DNA from: Delphinus delphis
Lineage: Eukaryota > Chordata > Mammalia > Artiodactyla > Delphinidae
Assembly (NCBI RefSeq): GCF_949987515.2
Contig: NC_082689.1
Coordinates: forward strand, 102,276,957 to 102,340,956
Direction of reading: 5' to 3'
DNA length: 64,000 nucleotides
Positions 44,295 to 56,847 of the stretch are shown piece by piece. The stretch's first letter is position 1. Every line of letters starts with the position of its first letter. The notes under the pieces are model-generated. The model did no database searches. It worked only from the letters and a program-made list of their open reading frames with translations, and was not told the origin of the DNA. A program made the translations under genes and the position numbers.

Positions 44295-46509
44295 TTTTAA
44301 AATGACCTTGGGAAACTTATTGGACAATTACATAATCCCATTGTGTGGATTGAAGGGCATTTTCGTGGTAAGGTTTCAGCATGGTTTATATATTGATGTC
44401 TCACTATTACAATATTCCCATTAAAAGAGAACTTGTAAAGGTGATGATTCTTAGTTTCCCCAGAGCTGTTGTTATTCTCTGAGAGAACAGGCAACATAGT
44501 CCAAACAGACAAAGCATAAATTACGTTTTATTATTCTCTGTTGTGTCTACCAGCCCTCATGTATTTTCCTTTCTTTCACTTAAGTTCAGAAGAAAAAAAG
44601 TTTTCCCAATGACTTTTTCTACTTCTTTGTTTATTTTCTCCTATGGTAGAGCTGCTGTCTCGCTACTAATAGAAGCTTTTCAGGACTTGGAAGAACATGT
44701 CTTTTCAGAATAGACAAAAGGAAGGTCAAGGGAGGGAAATGATTGCTTATTGAATGTCTACTGATGTTCTGGGCATATCCCTTAACCCCAGGGATCTGTA
44801 GGGCAACGTTGGGAGTGAGATGTTTGCATTGTGCCTATTTTGGGGGGTTGAGGAAACAGATAAGGAGAGGATATCAATGAGTCCAGGGTTCCAGAGCCAA
44901 GGAATGGCATGGCTAGGTGAAACATCACATGCTGGGGAAGGGGGCAGAGGGAGCCACTCATCCTTCCCTCTATTGGGTATCTCTTTTGAACCTTGCAGAC
45001 TAAGTGCCAGGCTTGGATGGAGTGCAGCGGCCTGTGCTACACATTCTGGGCTAGGGCAGGAGAACTTGGCTGAGGTTTCATTCTACCTCTATTATGGAGA
45101 GGAACAGGGGTTACATCTCTGCCTGTGATATGGGCGCTTTTGCCACAAACTCACATTTAGGAAGGAAAACCTGTAATGTTAATGCTACATTTTAGTCACT
45201 TTGTCCCTACTTTCCTGCCTTCTCCCAGCCGCTAGGCTTGTCACACTTACAAACCTAACCTCATATCCTTCCATGTGGAGGATTTGCATTTGCGTTTCTT
45301 GCTTAAGTGTTTCTTCTGAAAGCAGTGCATTCTATGAGGTGCCCAGCAAATGAAGGGAGAGGGGCCTTGGGGAATTGAGATTCCAGTTAACGCTGCTGTT
45401 GATGTTGGGTAGGTCATGGTGTTTAGTAGGTGGGGGGTGAGGATACCAGGTTTGTGGAAGTTGCCAAAGATGGAAAATGGACTCTTGCATAATCGCTGCC
45501 CCCTCCAATTTTAGGGAAAATATTAAAGAAAAAAAGTAAATGCTGTAAGAAACAGTGTGTACAGTTTGCGTTGTGTATATGGTATGTATATGTTTTTGTG
45601 TATATGTGTTGTTGTGCATTTTCAAAGCTCTTATCATGTTAAATCAGAAAAACTGATAATTGTCCTTTGATTTTCCTGTCCAATTAATATTCGTAGACTG
45701 AGCAGCTACCTTCGGGAGGGTCTCCAGAATCACCACTTTCTACATGTAGACCCAGTGCTGGAAAATTTGCTAGTGGTGCTTCTGGAGGGACAACTAGTAG
45801 AGAACTCTGATAAACTCCTTTTGATCCCATTTTCCTTTTCCTGGTTCTCTGTTTTTAGTTTAATAATGTTTGGTGTTTCAAGTTGGTTAACTTCTTTACG
45901 TGTGCAGTGCATTGGAATTGGAGTTAAGAACCTCTTGAATGTGATTGAGAGCTACAAAGGAATCTCTCTGAGGAATGAATAGGAGAAAAAAGATTGTGTG
46001 GATAAAATAACCGGAGAAGTTGACTAACAAATCACGAGTCAAGTTAATATCTAATTTAAAAATGAAAACAAACAGATCTTTTCTGTTGAGTCATGCAGTC
46101 AGTCACCCAATTCCTGGAGAGTCTTAGAAGGCTCCTCCCTTTGTCTCTCACTGCCCACATCTGGTTTCCAAGTTTTACATCTCTCCCTTGTCTCTTTCTT
46201 GGTCTAGGCCCTCAACTGCTCTGCTTGGAATTTTCAGTCTTTTCTTTTTCTGCCTCTGATTTTGTCCCCCCTGCACCCCAAGTCCCTTCTCTCCTGTCCT
46301 GTGTTGTACACTCACTGCTGGAAGAACGATTGGCCCTCTCTCTGGCACAAGTGTGATGGTGTTATTTTCCCAGTGACTGTGGGGCAAGTCTCTGTGATAT
46401 GGCCCCCGCCAACTTGTATCCTTCTCAGACTCTTTCTGGACCCGAAACTCCCTTTCCGCCTAAAGTTTCCAGTTTCCAGATGATACCAGGTATTTTCTGT
46501 TGTCTGTGC

Positions 46510-46830
46510 TTTTCCTCAAATGCTTTCCTTTGATTAGAAAGCCCTTTCCAGACCACTCACCTGCTGAACACTCCTGCCTCAAGGGTCACCTCTTCTATGA
46601 AGCTTTCCTGACACGCTCGCACCCTGCTTCCCCTCGGCACGCACCAGGAGAAGACTGGACCCCCGGGCCCTTCAGTGCTGCCCCTAACACGTTACTCTAC
46701 TTAATTGTTTCTGTGGTCACTTTGGGACAGGGGTCATGTCTTACTCATTTTCCCTTTTTAAATCCCCAGTAAATACCAAGAACTCAACACATTATGGAGG
46801 TTTAAGTATTTGTTGGATGAACACATTGCT
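46510..46830 (+). mobile_element. L2 LINE 3' end relic
   Basis: GGGTCACCTCTTCTATGAAG, TTTCCTGACACGCTCGCACC, GGGACAGGGGTCATGTCTTA and AAGTATTTGTTGGATGAACA in L2 3' order. Confidence 0.65.
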
Positions 46831-47626
46831 TATCCTGTCGTAGTTTTCCATGGAAGTATATCTCATTCAGTGGTTGTGCTTTTTCAGCCCCTTTTCCTTG
46901 AAAAATGTTTGATTTAACTGTTTCTCTTAGCGCAGCACTGCATTAAAAACATGACCATGAAAAATGATGACTTAATATTGACATTTTACAAACTTCTCTT
47001 GTTTTTGGTCTTGGTACCCTTCAACTAGTCACTGGGAAATAACTGAAATATATCACAAGAAATGTGGTTTTTGCATCAGAGAACCATCTGATTAAGCAGG
47101 AGTGTGTTTGCATATGATTTTACACAGGCGTGATTTTAACAGTCTCTGTTGTTAAAATAAGAAAGTGGAGGAAGAGGACAAGAAGGCCAGACACACTTCT
47201 ACTGAGCTCTGAACAGTGCAGCCTCACTGTGCTGTAGATGTTGCTCTCAGACTCTGCCAGGCCTTTATTTAAAGGAAAGAAAGAAGACGTTTAATGCGAA
47301 GTGACAAGCTCCCTCGAATTCTCCCTCTCAGTGAGCGTCCAAGAACCATGCATACTCAATGGATTTGATTTTTATTGGCAAATCCCAAGGTTGGCAGCGT
47401 GGCAGTTTAAATTTCTTTTTGTGTTTTTGCTTTCTCTCCTCAGTTGTCTCTCATGTGTGAGTCTGACATCACATGCATAAAAATACAGTCAATTTTACTG
47501 ATTTATATCTTTGCACACACGTCAGTACTCTCTGTGTGATAATTCTTTACCTATGGCATCAGCTGCTGAGGAAAATTGACTGGGAATATCTGATCTTAGT
47601 TGATTTCCTCAGCAACAGGCAAAGGG

Positions 47627-47631
<5 letters not shown>

Positions 47632-47671
<40 letters not shown>
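47632..47671 (+). repeat. (GA)n microsatellite
   Basis: About 20 uninterrupted AG units. It is also a frame of repeated Arg-Glu codons, which is not a gene. Confidence 0.95.
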
Positions 47672-47674
<3 letters not shown>

Positions 47675-49327
47675 GGGATGACACATGAGCTGCCAGTTTC
47701 ATGACCCCTTGAGAACAAAAAAGAGGTAATATTCATTTAGATATATTTCAACTGTTAGGCATGCTTGTTGCCACTTTAATTTTGTAGAAATTTGGAAATG
47801 CTGTCAGTTAATCTCACAGGATTTTAGAGCAGAACCTTTTAAATAGGAATATAATTTGAAACTTTTAAATTTACTGGTAGCTGTTGGAGCTCTGCGTTGC
47901 TGAAGTTTGTTGTTAATGTCTTGATGGTCTGTGAACCATCTATCCTCAGCAAAAGCCTAATCAGAAGAGCACTTTCAGTTTTGCGGGTTAGAAAATGTCT
48001 GCATCATTGCAACATCTCCACTCCAGATGAAAGGGTGACGGTGCAGCCTGGTTTTCATGCTGTTCCATTGGTCTGCTAGCCTCTGATGTTTGATATTAAT
48101 TGATTTCTGTTTTTCCTTTAAGATTGAATGCATTGTTTGTGAGATAGAGCTAGCCAGTACCAGGCCAGGCAGGGGCTTCTAACCCCTTAGGCGTAGGTTT
48201 GGGTGCAATAATTTCATGATACATCATAGGTAATACTGGACATTTTAAACATACTTTTGAACTGATGTGACAGTTGTGTTTTTATTACCAAATGGCAGCA
48301 TAAACATTCTGTTTTTAGGAAGATGAGCAAATTAAAGCTGCCCAGCTATTTCCTGTTAAATTTAATCTGTAGAAGTATATTTTCCTTAAAACTTGTTGAA
48401 GAATGTTTTGGTTCATGAAATACTCTTTTTTTAATGACTAACTTAGCATTTAAAATCTTCTCCCAGTGAATGAATAAAATGTTGAGGTTTGTCAAGTATT
48501 TAAGTTAAAAATTGAGTTATTCATACTAATTAATTGCACCATCAGTATTCAAAATGTTCTTTCCAAAATGCAGAAATATACCAAAAAGGTTTTTTCTGAT
48601 CTTTTAACAGTGGATTTAAATTTTAACTGAAAACATATAATTCTGTAGACCATGTTTCCTCCATCTGTCCTCTGCAGAATGAGTCTTACAAGTAGATTTC
48701 TGTTGCAAGTTTCCCTGCTTTGACAGTCTGACCTAGAGTCTCATTAGAGGGCCAGGTTGGAAGGGAGTTGTCCGGACAAGGCACTAGACACAAGAGACTG
48801 AGTGAGACAGGAAGCTGGGGGGACAAGAATTGTATGTGTGGCAGGACAGCTATAGCCATCTAATACAACGTATATGATGAGCTTGTACGTGTTTACACTT
48901 CGAGATTCTCTTTAGATTTGTGACATTTCATAGCATGCTTCATGGTTATATAGCTTAGAGAGAACATTGCTTAACTGCCAACTGCTTTGATGCTTTCCAA
49001 GTCTCGGAGATATTAGTAGTAGAAAAGTAGCATGAATCATCTAGTCCAATCTGCTAAATTCTGAATCATACGCTGAAGTAGTGTTTTGCCTATTATAATT
49101 GAGAGTACTGTTGTACTCATTTACAATGCTGTCTTCGATGGTGTTATCCTCACTTTTTTTTTCTTTTGGAAGGTAAGTTTAAAATATCAACGATTAATGT
49201 TAAGTAAGTTGAAAAGCTTTTCTAGAGAATCTTTCAAATGCTTATGGTGGTGGTTGTGACTCTTAGCTTAAGTTTTGCCTGTATACCATTGGAGATGACT
49301 TAATTTTTTCCCTTTTTTTCCCCACAG

Positions 49328-49452
49328 CTGTGATTGGGTTATTATACCCCTGCATTGACAGGCATCTAGGAGAACCACATAAATTTAAAAGAGAGTGGTC
49401 CAGTGTAATGCGGTGTGTAGCCGTCTTTGTTGGTATAAATCATGCCAGCGCT
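49328..49452 (+). CDS. INSIG2: INSIG2 coding exon 2 (mRNA exon 3), residues 82-123
   Basis: The acceptor is ccccacag at 49320-49327. The exon completes codon 82 and reads [20 protein letters not shown] and onward to NHASA. It carries the end of transmembrane segment 2, the loop with [14 protein letters not shown], and most of segment 3 (about residues 107-123). Phe115, reported from Insig-2 mutagenesis as needed for oxysterol binding, is present in the motif VAVF. The exon ends cleanly after codon 123. Its donor is gtatcc (49453), a poor match to gtaagt beyond the GT. Skipping this 125-nt exon would shift the reading frame. Confidence 0.95.
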
Positions 49453-52400
49453 GTATCCTTCCTGCTGTAATGAAATGCGTAATAACAAAGCAGCTTTTGA
49501 CAAACCAAAGGTTAAACAGTCCCTCGCAACTCCACTGTTGTCAAATTGTGATATGCCCACTTAGTCATAAAAAGAATGCACGCCGCATTGTTGAAGCATC
49601 ATGGGAGCACCTGGGCAATTACAGTGTGGGGTATAGCCTTTCATTTCAATCCCTATTTTTCGATATCACTCAGAACTTTGCACATTTAAAAAATTTCCAT
49701 GGTTTTCTTAAATTAGGTTACTTGATTACCCCCATCTAGTTTTGGTAACTAGCATTGAAACAGATACATTTTCAAAGGAATTTCTTTTCTCTCTTCATTT
49801 AAGATTTGTCAGTAAGGACATCTGGTGGCTTCAGGTGCTGGTTGGTTTTTTGTTCTGTTTTGTTTTTAATTTGAAGAATATATATATATATATGTATATA
49901 TATATTTTAAAGACTGTTATTTATTGGTTTTAATCAACACCAACAAACCACATAAATGTTCTTAAAAGTGGCAGAGGCAGAAATAACCAACTTAGACTGT
50001 GGCCCAAAAGAACTTTTTTTCCTAAGTTACATATTTTTAAAGTTTGATCATTTTGAGGATTTTGATATTTTAATTTAGTGATTAATTTTTCATAGTGTCC
50101 TGGCTAGAAGGATAAGGTAGCCTCTGTGTCCCACCTCTCCTCTGCTTCTACCCCCCCAGAAAAAAATGTCCACCCCCAGAACAAAAGTTTTTGCCTTCAT
50201 AAGGATTTTATCCTGTCATCCTCCCTACTTCCTCCCTGCCCCGCTGACCTCCCAACTTCCCTTTGTAGAAGAGGGTCTGGGAAATGCTAGTTCAGCCTTC
50301 CCTTTTCTGGAAGAGATGGCTTAGAGGATGGAGGTGGCAGGAGCCTTCTCTTTGGGGAAGAGAAGATGTGTGACTCAGGCTGACCAAGGTTTCCTCCTGT
50401 AACTCTGCGCTGGGCTCAGGGCTGGCAGTTAGCTGGAGAGAGTGTGGGTCACGGGGCAAGGAGATTCCAGCGTCTCTAACAGCATGTATTGAGGTGTTTT
50501 GGAGAAGCTGGAGAAGAGGAACCAAGGAAAGAAGCAGGGTCCTAGATTCTGAAAGCACGTCTACCTTTCTGTTCCCAGTCACGCTGGCTCTTGGAGATCT
50601 GTGAATTTGGAAGTCCCTCAGTGGCTCTTATTATTTTGTTTTTTACCCTTTTGTCTTAAAGAGTTTCCCAACATGTTTAGTTTGGTGAAATCTTTGAGAA
50701 TTAGGATTTTATAACAAACAAATCTAGTGGTTAGGAGGACTTTAAAAAGGTAGACTCGTACAATATTATATCTAGAAGAAAACTTAGAAATCCCCTAGTT
50801 CCACACTTTCTTTACAAAGATAATAAGAGAAATGAAAGCTAGAGAGGTTTCGTACTTTGCTAAATCATACATACTGCAAGGCTGCTCCAGAGCTGAGGCC
50901 AGACCCTGGAGATCCTGACTCGAGTCTAGGAACATTCCTTCTCCTACCGAGGAGCCCCACAAGTGTGTAAATTCGTCTGTCTGGTGGATTAGACCTTTCT
51001 ATCCTAGACAGTTCAGGTATTTTTAAGTTGAGTAATTTAGATAACCTTTTCTGGAATTAAAAAGACTTACATATCTAATTTAAATTCTTTACTTTGGTCA
51101 CTCTTTTCTTCCTCTCAATGAAATCCTTAAATACAGTCATCTTAGCTATTCTGTTCATCCTTTAAGCAGAATCCAAAATGTTTACAAAATATATAACACA
51201 GACTTAACATTAGGTTACTTAGACTTTAGAAAATCACATTGTACTATTTTTAAGATTGATGTTTTACCTGTACCCTAGAAGCCTCCTTATTTTGCTTTGA
51301 CTCTTAGCAAAGTTAATTTAGTCAGCAAAGATAGAACCCAGTTAATGTCAAATTCCAGTCTTTACAAGAATGTTTATTGCATAGAGAAATCAGAGTGCAC
51401 AAGTGTTTCTTTGGAATTTGAGGTATAATACTCACTAAAGAATAAAAGCTTTTTCAGAAAGCATGCCATAGACTATAGGTCTCTTGATAAATCAAGCCTA
51501 AACAAGGACTGACCAAGAATGGCAGTCTGGGCGTTCAGGATACCCGCTGGTTGGGTAGGAGGGGGGAATGGTGGTAAACAGCAGGGTGTTAAAGGAAGTG
51601 GAAGATGGTTTTATATGTATTTTTGGAACTTCCCCTCTCTTCTCTGTAGTTGCAGCATGGCCAGTTTGGCAAGATATATAGTATCCTCTGGGGAGCTGGA
51701 TATAGAGCCAAGATGTGGCCTTTGGGACATAGATAATGCTCTTTTAATGACACTTGAAATTAATTCCTTTAGTGTAATCCTCTAGCAAAGAAATGAGAAA
51801 ATTGAATTTATAAAGCTTCGTTTTACCCAGAGATTTTGAAGTAGAAAAGGGCTGTACATTTGTGAATAGGTGCTTAAGTAGGTGATGGAAGTAAAACATC
51901 ATTTGAGCAAACTGTCCTATACCAGAAAGTCTCAGGCACCAAAATAGCTTGGCAGGTTGCAAGATAATGTTCACTTCAGGGCTTTATCCTCAACAAATTA
52001 AAACTAGAACAGTTGACATAATAGAAAGGGATAGTGTGTCCTTGGTACTCTTGTTTCTGGACTGCATTATTATAAAATGTGTCTGTCAGTAAATCACATA
52101 GAGAATGTGGTACCCTGTTAAATAGCTGTCAACTCTTCTATTTGCAAGTTCCTGTATGATTCTCAAGTAATTCTAAGCCTGTTTGAGAAGTAATATCGGT
52201 TTCCTTTTTGGCGAAAGTGTGTTCCTTTAGCAATACTTGTGTTTCGAGGCTTCTAGTTACATTTTTTTGCAAGGAAAGCATTTCTTAAATAATGGATCTG
52301 ATCTGATAATCGGCAGTGTATATACTGTGCCATTTTTTTGGAGAGATTAACACGTCAGTGAGATCTATTAGTGAAGTATCATGCCCTCTGTGCGTCTTTA

Positions 52401-52580
52401 GTACATATCGGAGATAGTTTTAAGCCTCCCTAGTCTTGTACACTGTATTAAAAACCTGAATGCACTCTAGACTATGCAGTCTATTCCCTTCTCAACATTA
52501 ACATCTTTTATTTTAGAAAAATGAACAGGTGATTTTATTTGGTTACAAATTTAAAGATGACTCTTTAACACTGATCTCAG
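49453..52580 (+). other. INSIG2 intron 3 (3.1 kb)
   Basis: Begins with the weak donor GTATCC. Includes a (TA)n stretch at about 49877-49905 and a possible MIR-like trace at 50800-50920. No exon is recognised. Confidence 0.7.
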
Positions 52581-52747
52581 AAAGTTGATTTTGATAACAA
52601 CATACAGTTGTCTCTCACACTGGCTGCACTATCCATTGGACTGTGGTGGACTTTTGATAGATCTAGAAGTGGTTTTGGCCTTGGAATAGGAATTGCTTTC
52701 TTGGCAACTTTGGTCACTCAACTGCTAGTCTATAATGGTGTTTATCA
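52581..52747 (+). CDS. INSIG2: INSIG2 coding exon 3 (mRNA exon 4), residues 124-178
   Basis: The exon begins [17 protein letters not shown] after acceptor atctcag (ends 52580). It encodes transmembrane segment 4 (about 133-150) and segment 5 (about 155-174). Residues known from Insig-2 work are all in place: Gln132, Trp145 and Asp149 (codon gat at 52656-52658, in WWTFDRS). Asp149 is the residue equivalent to Insig-1 Asp205, needed for SCAP binding. There is an Ile in the motif FGLGIGIAF where I recall Val in human. The exon ends with two bases of codon 179, then the strong donor gtaagt at 52748. Confidence 0.96.
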
Positions 52748-52923
52748 GTAAGTATTCTTTTTGGTGCTTGTTTCCTAAAGTCTCAGAATTGAGATTTTAA
52801 AATTGCATTAGCCAGTTTAATCTACAGAGTAACTTATTTTGTAACTTATTTCCATTGTAATTATCTTAATAAGTGTCATTGTACTTCCTTTGTGAGTTGT
52901 TAAAAATCTTTCTATTATTCTAG

Positions 52924-53023
52924 ATATACATCTCCAGATTTTCTCTATGTTCGCTCTTGGTTACCATGTATATTTTTTGCTGGAGGCATAACAATGGGAA
53001 ACATTGGTCGACAACTGGCAATG
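52924..53023 (+). CDS. INSIG2: INSIG2 coding exon 4 (mRNA exon 5), residues 179-212
   Basis: The exon follows acceptor ttattctag (ends 52923) after a very short 176-nt intron. It completes Gln179 and reads [20 protein letters not shown] and then [12 protein letters not shown]. This is the luminal loop plus transmembrane segment 6 (about residues 188-207), highly conserved in INSIG proteins. It ends exactly after codon 212 with donor gtaagc at 53024. Confidence 0.96.
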
Positions 53024-54073
53024 GTAAGCTCATGCTCATTTACTTACCTTTCTGTTATTGAGGTGTAAGACAGGTTTTCTCCATACAGCAATAGAATAAG
53101 TCATTTGGAAGAATTTAATCACAAGTGTATTAAAAATGGAAAGAACCACTGGATAGAAAAGCTAAAATGTGTTATGGATAGGGTGATACGATCTATCCTC
53201 CAATTTTTATTAATTAATTTATTTATTTTATTAATCTATACGTTTCTACTCCATGAAAAAGGGACAGTTTTAAAAGTGAGAAGAAGCGCTGCTTATAACT
53301 ATGTTGCTACAATAAATATAAATTAGGACTATCTCCAGCAAATCAAGATGTTTGATCATTTTAGTTAAGAAGGAAAAGGACATTGTTGATAAGCCCAGTC
53401 AGAGAGGGCAAAGGTCAGGGACTGGCATTCAGATGCCACAGCGGTTTCATGAATAGGTGCTGTCACTTTTACCATTTTAGCCAGCTGAGAGAATTGAGTG
53501 GTTTACATTGCTGTCTTTTTGGTAGTCTAGCCACCCAGTTATCCTAAATCCATTGGTTTACTTCATTTTGAATTATGGGTAGACCTTTTAATAGCTGTCC
53601 TTTCAAAATATCGTTTTGACCAGAAGCTTTTGCTAATATAGTAGATTTTTTCCTTTCAATTTTAAAGTTATTTGAAAAAATATTATCTGAATGCACAATA
53701 TTAGTCCTGTCCTTAAGTTCATGACCTTTCCTTTGCTAATATGCCTTAGTGAGCACACAAAGAAATTTATTTTGCTTCCTTTCATATTCGAGGATTGATC
53801 TAAATCATATACTGTTATCATTTGCTTGTAATGTAGAAATATCATTTTTTCCCTGCTTTTGGCTATGCCCCTTTCAGTTCTAGAATGCGAATTTCTTTTT
53901 TCCTTTCATAATTGTCATTTAATCCTAATAGTTGTATAACTCTCAGATTCTTTGAGGAATAAAGTGGGCATATGTTAATAAACTATTAAGTTTAGACCTT
54001 TTTAGTTTATATGGAAATTGCTATTCAAAGTAAACATTAATCTGTTAACCTTTTAACCTTTTAATTTTTACAG
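53024..54073 (+). other. INSIG2 intron 5 (1.05 kb)
   Basis: AT-rich sequence without recognised repeats. The acceptor tract is TTTTAATTTTTACAG. Confidence 0.8.
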
Positions 54074-54115
54074 TATGAATGTAAAGTTATCGCAGAAAAA
54101 TCTCATCAAGAATGA
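54074..54115 (+). CDS. INSIG2: INSIG2 terminal coding exon, residues 213-225 and stop
   Basis: After acceptor tttttacag (ends 54073) the exon reads YECKVIAEKSHQE and a TGA stop at 54113-54115. Cys215 (YEC) is the residue reported as a ubiquitination site controlling Insig-2 turnover. The last five residues, KSHQE, fit a KxHxx-type ER retrieval signal. This is the cytosolic C terminus and completes a 225-residue protein, the same length as in other mammals. Confidence 0.96.
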   Translation, partial: YECKVIAEKSHQE

Positions 54116-54507
54116 AGAAGGCAAAAACATATCTTTTGTACAGAAAAACAAGACGAAAAGGGCATGTAAATGATAGCTATACCAACAATACTTCGGACTA
54201 TAAAATTGCCAGGATGCAGTTTTTCCCTTAATTGGTGTGTGTATACATATACACACATATACACACATACATATGTTACTGCAATCTGTGATTGCTTCAT
54301 CTGTAAATCAAGTACAAACCTTTATGTATTTGACTTAAATAACTGTAAAATATATATGCACTACATTAAAAAACATGTTGATTAATAGATGAAATTTTTA
54401 ATTTTTTAGACATACCATATATTGTATCACAATGTTGATGTGCCAAAATATTCAGTTATCGTCATGCAGAGTATAAGAATGCTTTGAACAATTTATAGAC
54501 TTACTGA

Positions 54508-54513
54508 AATAAA
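54508..54513 (+). terminator. Proximal INSIG2 polyadenylation signal AATAAA
   Basis: Canonical hexamer 393 nt after the stop codon. The A-run 15 nt downstream is genomic, so cDNA ends here need care. Confidence 0.5.
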
Positions 54514-55427
54514 ATATGAGGAAAGCCAAAAAAAAAAAAAAAGCAAATGGAAAGTGGTATATTCTCTTTTGCTTACTGTTGTGCCTTTTTATTTTTCTAA
54601 TATATAGCAGTACGAGTTATGGGTGCCCTAATGTGTGGTTAGTTTCTATTTTAATGTTGTCTCAGAGAGCTTTGGGTGTTTTAATATATGATGAAAAAGA
54701 ACTTCCAGGGAACATTTTCATACCTGCATTACTGGAGAGAGTCCAAAGAGTAATTTTTGTTTCAACAGATTTTGCTGGAGGTGAAAGTGATCAGCAGGAG
54801 AGTTTATCAGCATCAAATTGTTTTGAGTCTAAATCTGGAAGAATACATATAATTAAAAGTAAGGACCATTGAAAAATTTAACTAGAGTAAATATGTTTTA
54901 CAAATACAAAATGACCTTCTGGAGTGCCACAAAGTGTTAAGTGATATTAACTGTCATTTGCAGTACAGTATTACACTGCTTTTGCGCATGGAACACATAA
55001 GAATTCCTGAACAGGTCAAAATGACGTTTCTAGTTGTCTTGGGTTCTGTAATCTGTTGGGTTCTGTAAAGAGAACCCTTTGAGCTGGGCTGCTTCATATG
55101 ATTGACTGTCAGTGGATTGCATCCGAGGAGTGGAGGGGCACATAATTTCTTATGTATCCATGCACCCATTAATGAACAGTTCAAGAATGTGTTGTTTTAG
55201 AATGTTTGGGGATGGCATATTGTGCATGGTAAGGATCCTGGTAACACTTTTGTGCATATTTTTCCAACAACTGGAGCCTTTTGAGTATGATTTAGACATA
55301 GTCTTAGTTAACCTTTTCCCCCAGTTTTTATTTTTGAAATTGATGGCAATTGTCTGATACACAAGGGTGAAATCTGCTTACTCTGGAGGGGTGTGTATGT
55401 GTGTGTGTGTAGGACTGAGTGAGGGAG

Positions 55428-55430
<3 letters not shown>

Positions 55431-55467
<37 letters not shown>
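55431..55467 (+). repeat. (GT)n microsatellite in the INSIG2 3' UTR
   Basis: About 18 uninterrupted GT units. A shorter GT stretch lies at 55391-55410. GU-rich 3' UTR tracts can bind CELF/TDP-43-type proteins, which is inference here. Confidence 0.9.
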
Positions 55468-55468
<1 letters not shown>

Positions 55469-56057
55469 ATGTGCTCATGCTCATGCTCTCTTAATATGTC
55501 AACTAGATATTTTTCCAGTTTTGATTTTAAAACCATTTCTGTCAGACTGAGATCTTGTATGCCAAACTTTAATCTGCTCTTATGTTTTAAGGCTGAAAGT
55601 GTGAAAATCCTAAGAGGATTTCCTATTGAATATATGTACACAATCTTAACTATAGTGGTGGTAAACATACTACTGTAATTTATTATTCTATCTTCCAGAT
55701 AATGTTATTCATTTAGAACAAATAAGGTATATTTTTAGAATCAACTTTGTAAGCACTATAATTCTTTAATAAGTTATAAGGTCTATGATGTGTTTACTTT
55801 GAAATTTGCTGTTTAAAGCAAGATGTATTAAATATATAATTATCATCTTGGTTAAGAGTCTTTTTTCCATCCTTGTGGTTAATCTTAGAATTATATTACT
55901 GAGGATTAATTTACTAAACTTAACATGGGTGGTTGAATGAATTCAGAAATAATGAAGGAAACTAAGTTTAGTGTTACAGGAATTGAATGATTTTCACTTT
56001 GAGTTCTTAAATTATTTGTATATCACCTAGAAAACAAGAAAAGATATTTCTGACAAA

Positions 56058-56063
56058 AATAAA
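56058..56063 (+). terminator. Distal INSIG2 polyadenylation signal AATAAA
   Basis: Canonical hexamer followed by T-rich sequence (56104-56114). It gives a 3' UTR of about 1.95 kb, in keeping with the long UTR known for mammalian INSIG2. Confidence 0.5.
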
Positions 56064-56413
56064 ATTGCTTTGATATTTTGATAAGTGTATAAATATATTA
56101 CATCTTTTTTTTTGCAGTGAAAGTGGTAAACATCTTTTAATACTGCTATATTGGCAGTGCTTCCTGGCTTTTATTATTTAAAGTTTTAAAAATTGAATAG
56201 TTGAAAACTGAAACTTAAATTCTATGAAAGCACAGGCAAATAATTAAAATTAGCTAGCAAGAACCCTGGTAATACTTTTGTTATAATCTTCATTTGTTTG
56301 CACTGAACTGTTTTACCTTCATTAAGGTCTTTGGAACCTCTCAGTGGTGCCTCTACTTCACACTCTGTTTTCTAGGTGGAATCCAGACTTGGTCAATATC
56401 ATTAAATACTTCT

Positions 56414-56760
56414 CTAATCTTTCGGCTCACTTACCTGCATAATGACATATACTCTTTGTAAGGTAATTCTTCCAGTGATGGTCTGTGAATGGTAGAGTCT
56501 TCGCTTTGTGTGTCTGAAAAAGTCTGTTTCATTCTTGAAGAAAAATTTAGCAGGCCATAGAATTCTAGGTTCACAGTTTCCCCCTAATCCCACCACTTTG
56601 AAGATTTTTTTATCTTGTTGTCTTCTGTCATCTAATGTTGCAGACAAGAAGTCTGCTATTAGTGGAATTTTCTTTCCTTTGTAGATAATCTGTTTTTTTC
56701 TCTCCAGGAGCTTTTTCATGATTTTCCCTTCATCTTCGAGGTTAGTTTCACTTTTACTTG
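56414..56760 (-). pseudogene. Old L1 ORF1 fragment, antisense
   Basis: A minus-strand frame (56414-56719) still resembles the L1 ORF1 C-terminal domain: IIYKGKKIPLIADFLSATL and IFKVVGLGGNCEPRILWPAK. It has no upstream ORF1 start and is diverged. Confidence 0.65.
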
Positions 56761-56847
56761 TTTGGTTTTAAAATTTGTTTTTATTTTTCTTGCTTAGTAT
56801 TCAGTATGCACTTTCAGTCTGTGGGCTCATGTCTGGAAAATTTTAAA

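Larger units (their letters stand above)
43041..49327 (+). other. INSIG2 intron 2 (6.3 kb)
   Basis: Holds an antisense L1 3' end (43110-43410), a Tigger-type element (43609-43806), a 14-bp inverted repeat (44190-44294), an L2 relic (46510-46830) and a (GA)n tract (47632-47671). The remaining sequence has no recognised exon. The frames at 44820-45128 and 45332-45637 are unremarkable. Confidence 0.7.
28230..56085 (+). other. INSIG2: INSIG2 gene, promoter-proximal exon to probable distal poly(A) site
   Basis: Six exons are visible: a non-coding exon 1 in a CpG island (donor at 28345), exon 2 (42647-43040), and exons 3 to 6 at 49328-49452, 52581-52747, 52924-53023 and from 54074. Coding lengths of 244, 125, 167, 100 and 42 nt join in phase to 225 codons plus a stop, the known length of INSIG2. 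Every intron is GT-AG. Intron 1 is about 14.3 kb, of which 7.9 kb is one L1 insertion. The transcription start is not defined by the sequence; I place it near 28230-28260 by the CpG island and the exon 1 donor. The 3' limit is inferred from an AATAAA at 56058. No other gene is seen in the window. In human the flanking genes are CCDC93 and, far away, EN1; neither is visible here. Confidence 0.93.
54116..56085 (+). other. INSIG2: INSIG2 3' UTR (end inferred)
   Basis: Two AATAAA hexamers could end the message. The proximal one, 54508-54513, is followed by a genomic A15 run at 54528-54542, which will also trap oligo-dT priming. The distal one is 56058-56063. The interval is AT-rich and contains a TATACA/TGTGTA-rich patch near 54233-54275 and a (GT)n tract at 55431-55467. 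Which site is used cannot be told from the sequence. Confidence 0.6.

Noticed and set aside
47473..47688. Frame ending in an Arg-Glu repeat
   Set aside because: The repeat is a (GA)n microsatellite read in frame.
49395..49739. 114-codon plus frame overlapping INSIG2 coding exon 2
   Set aside because: It is in a different frame from INSIG2 and continues into intron 3.
55367..55678. Cys-Val-rich plus frame and His-Thr-rich minus frame
   Set aside because: Both are translations of the (GT)n microsatellite in the 3' UTR.
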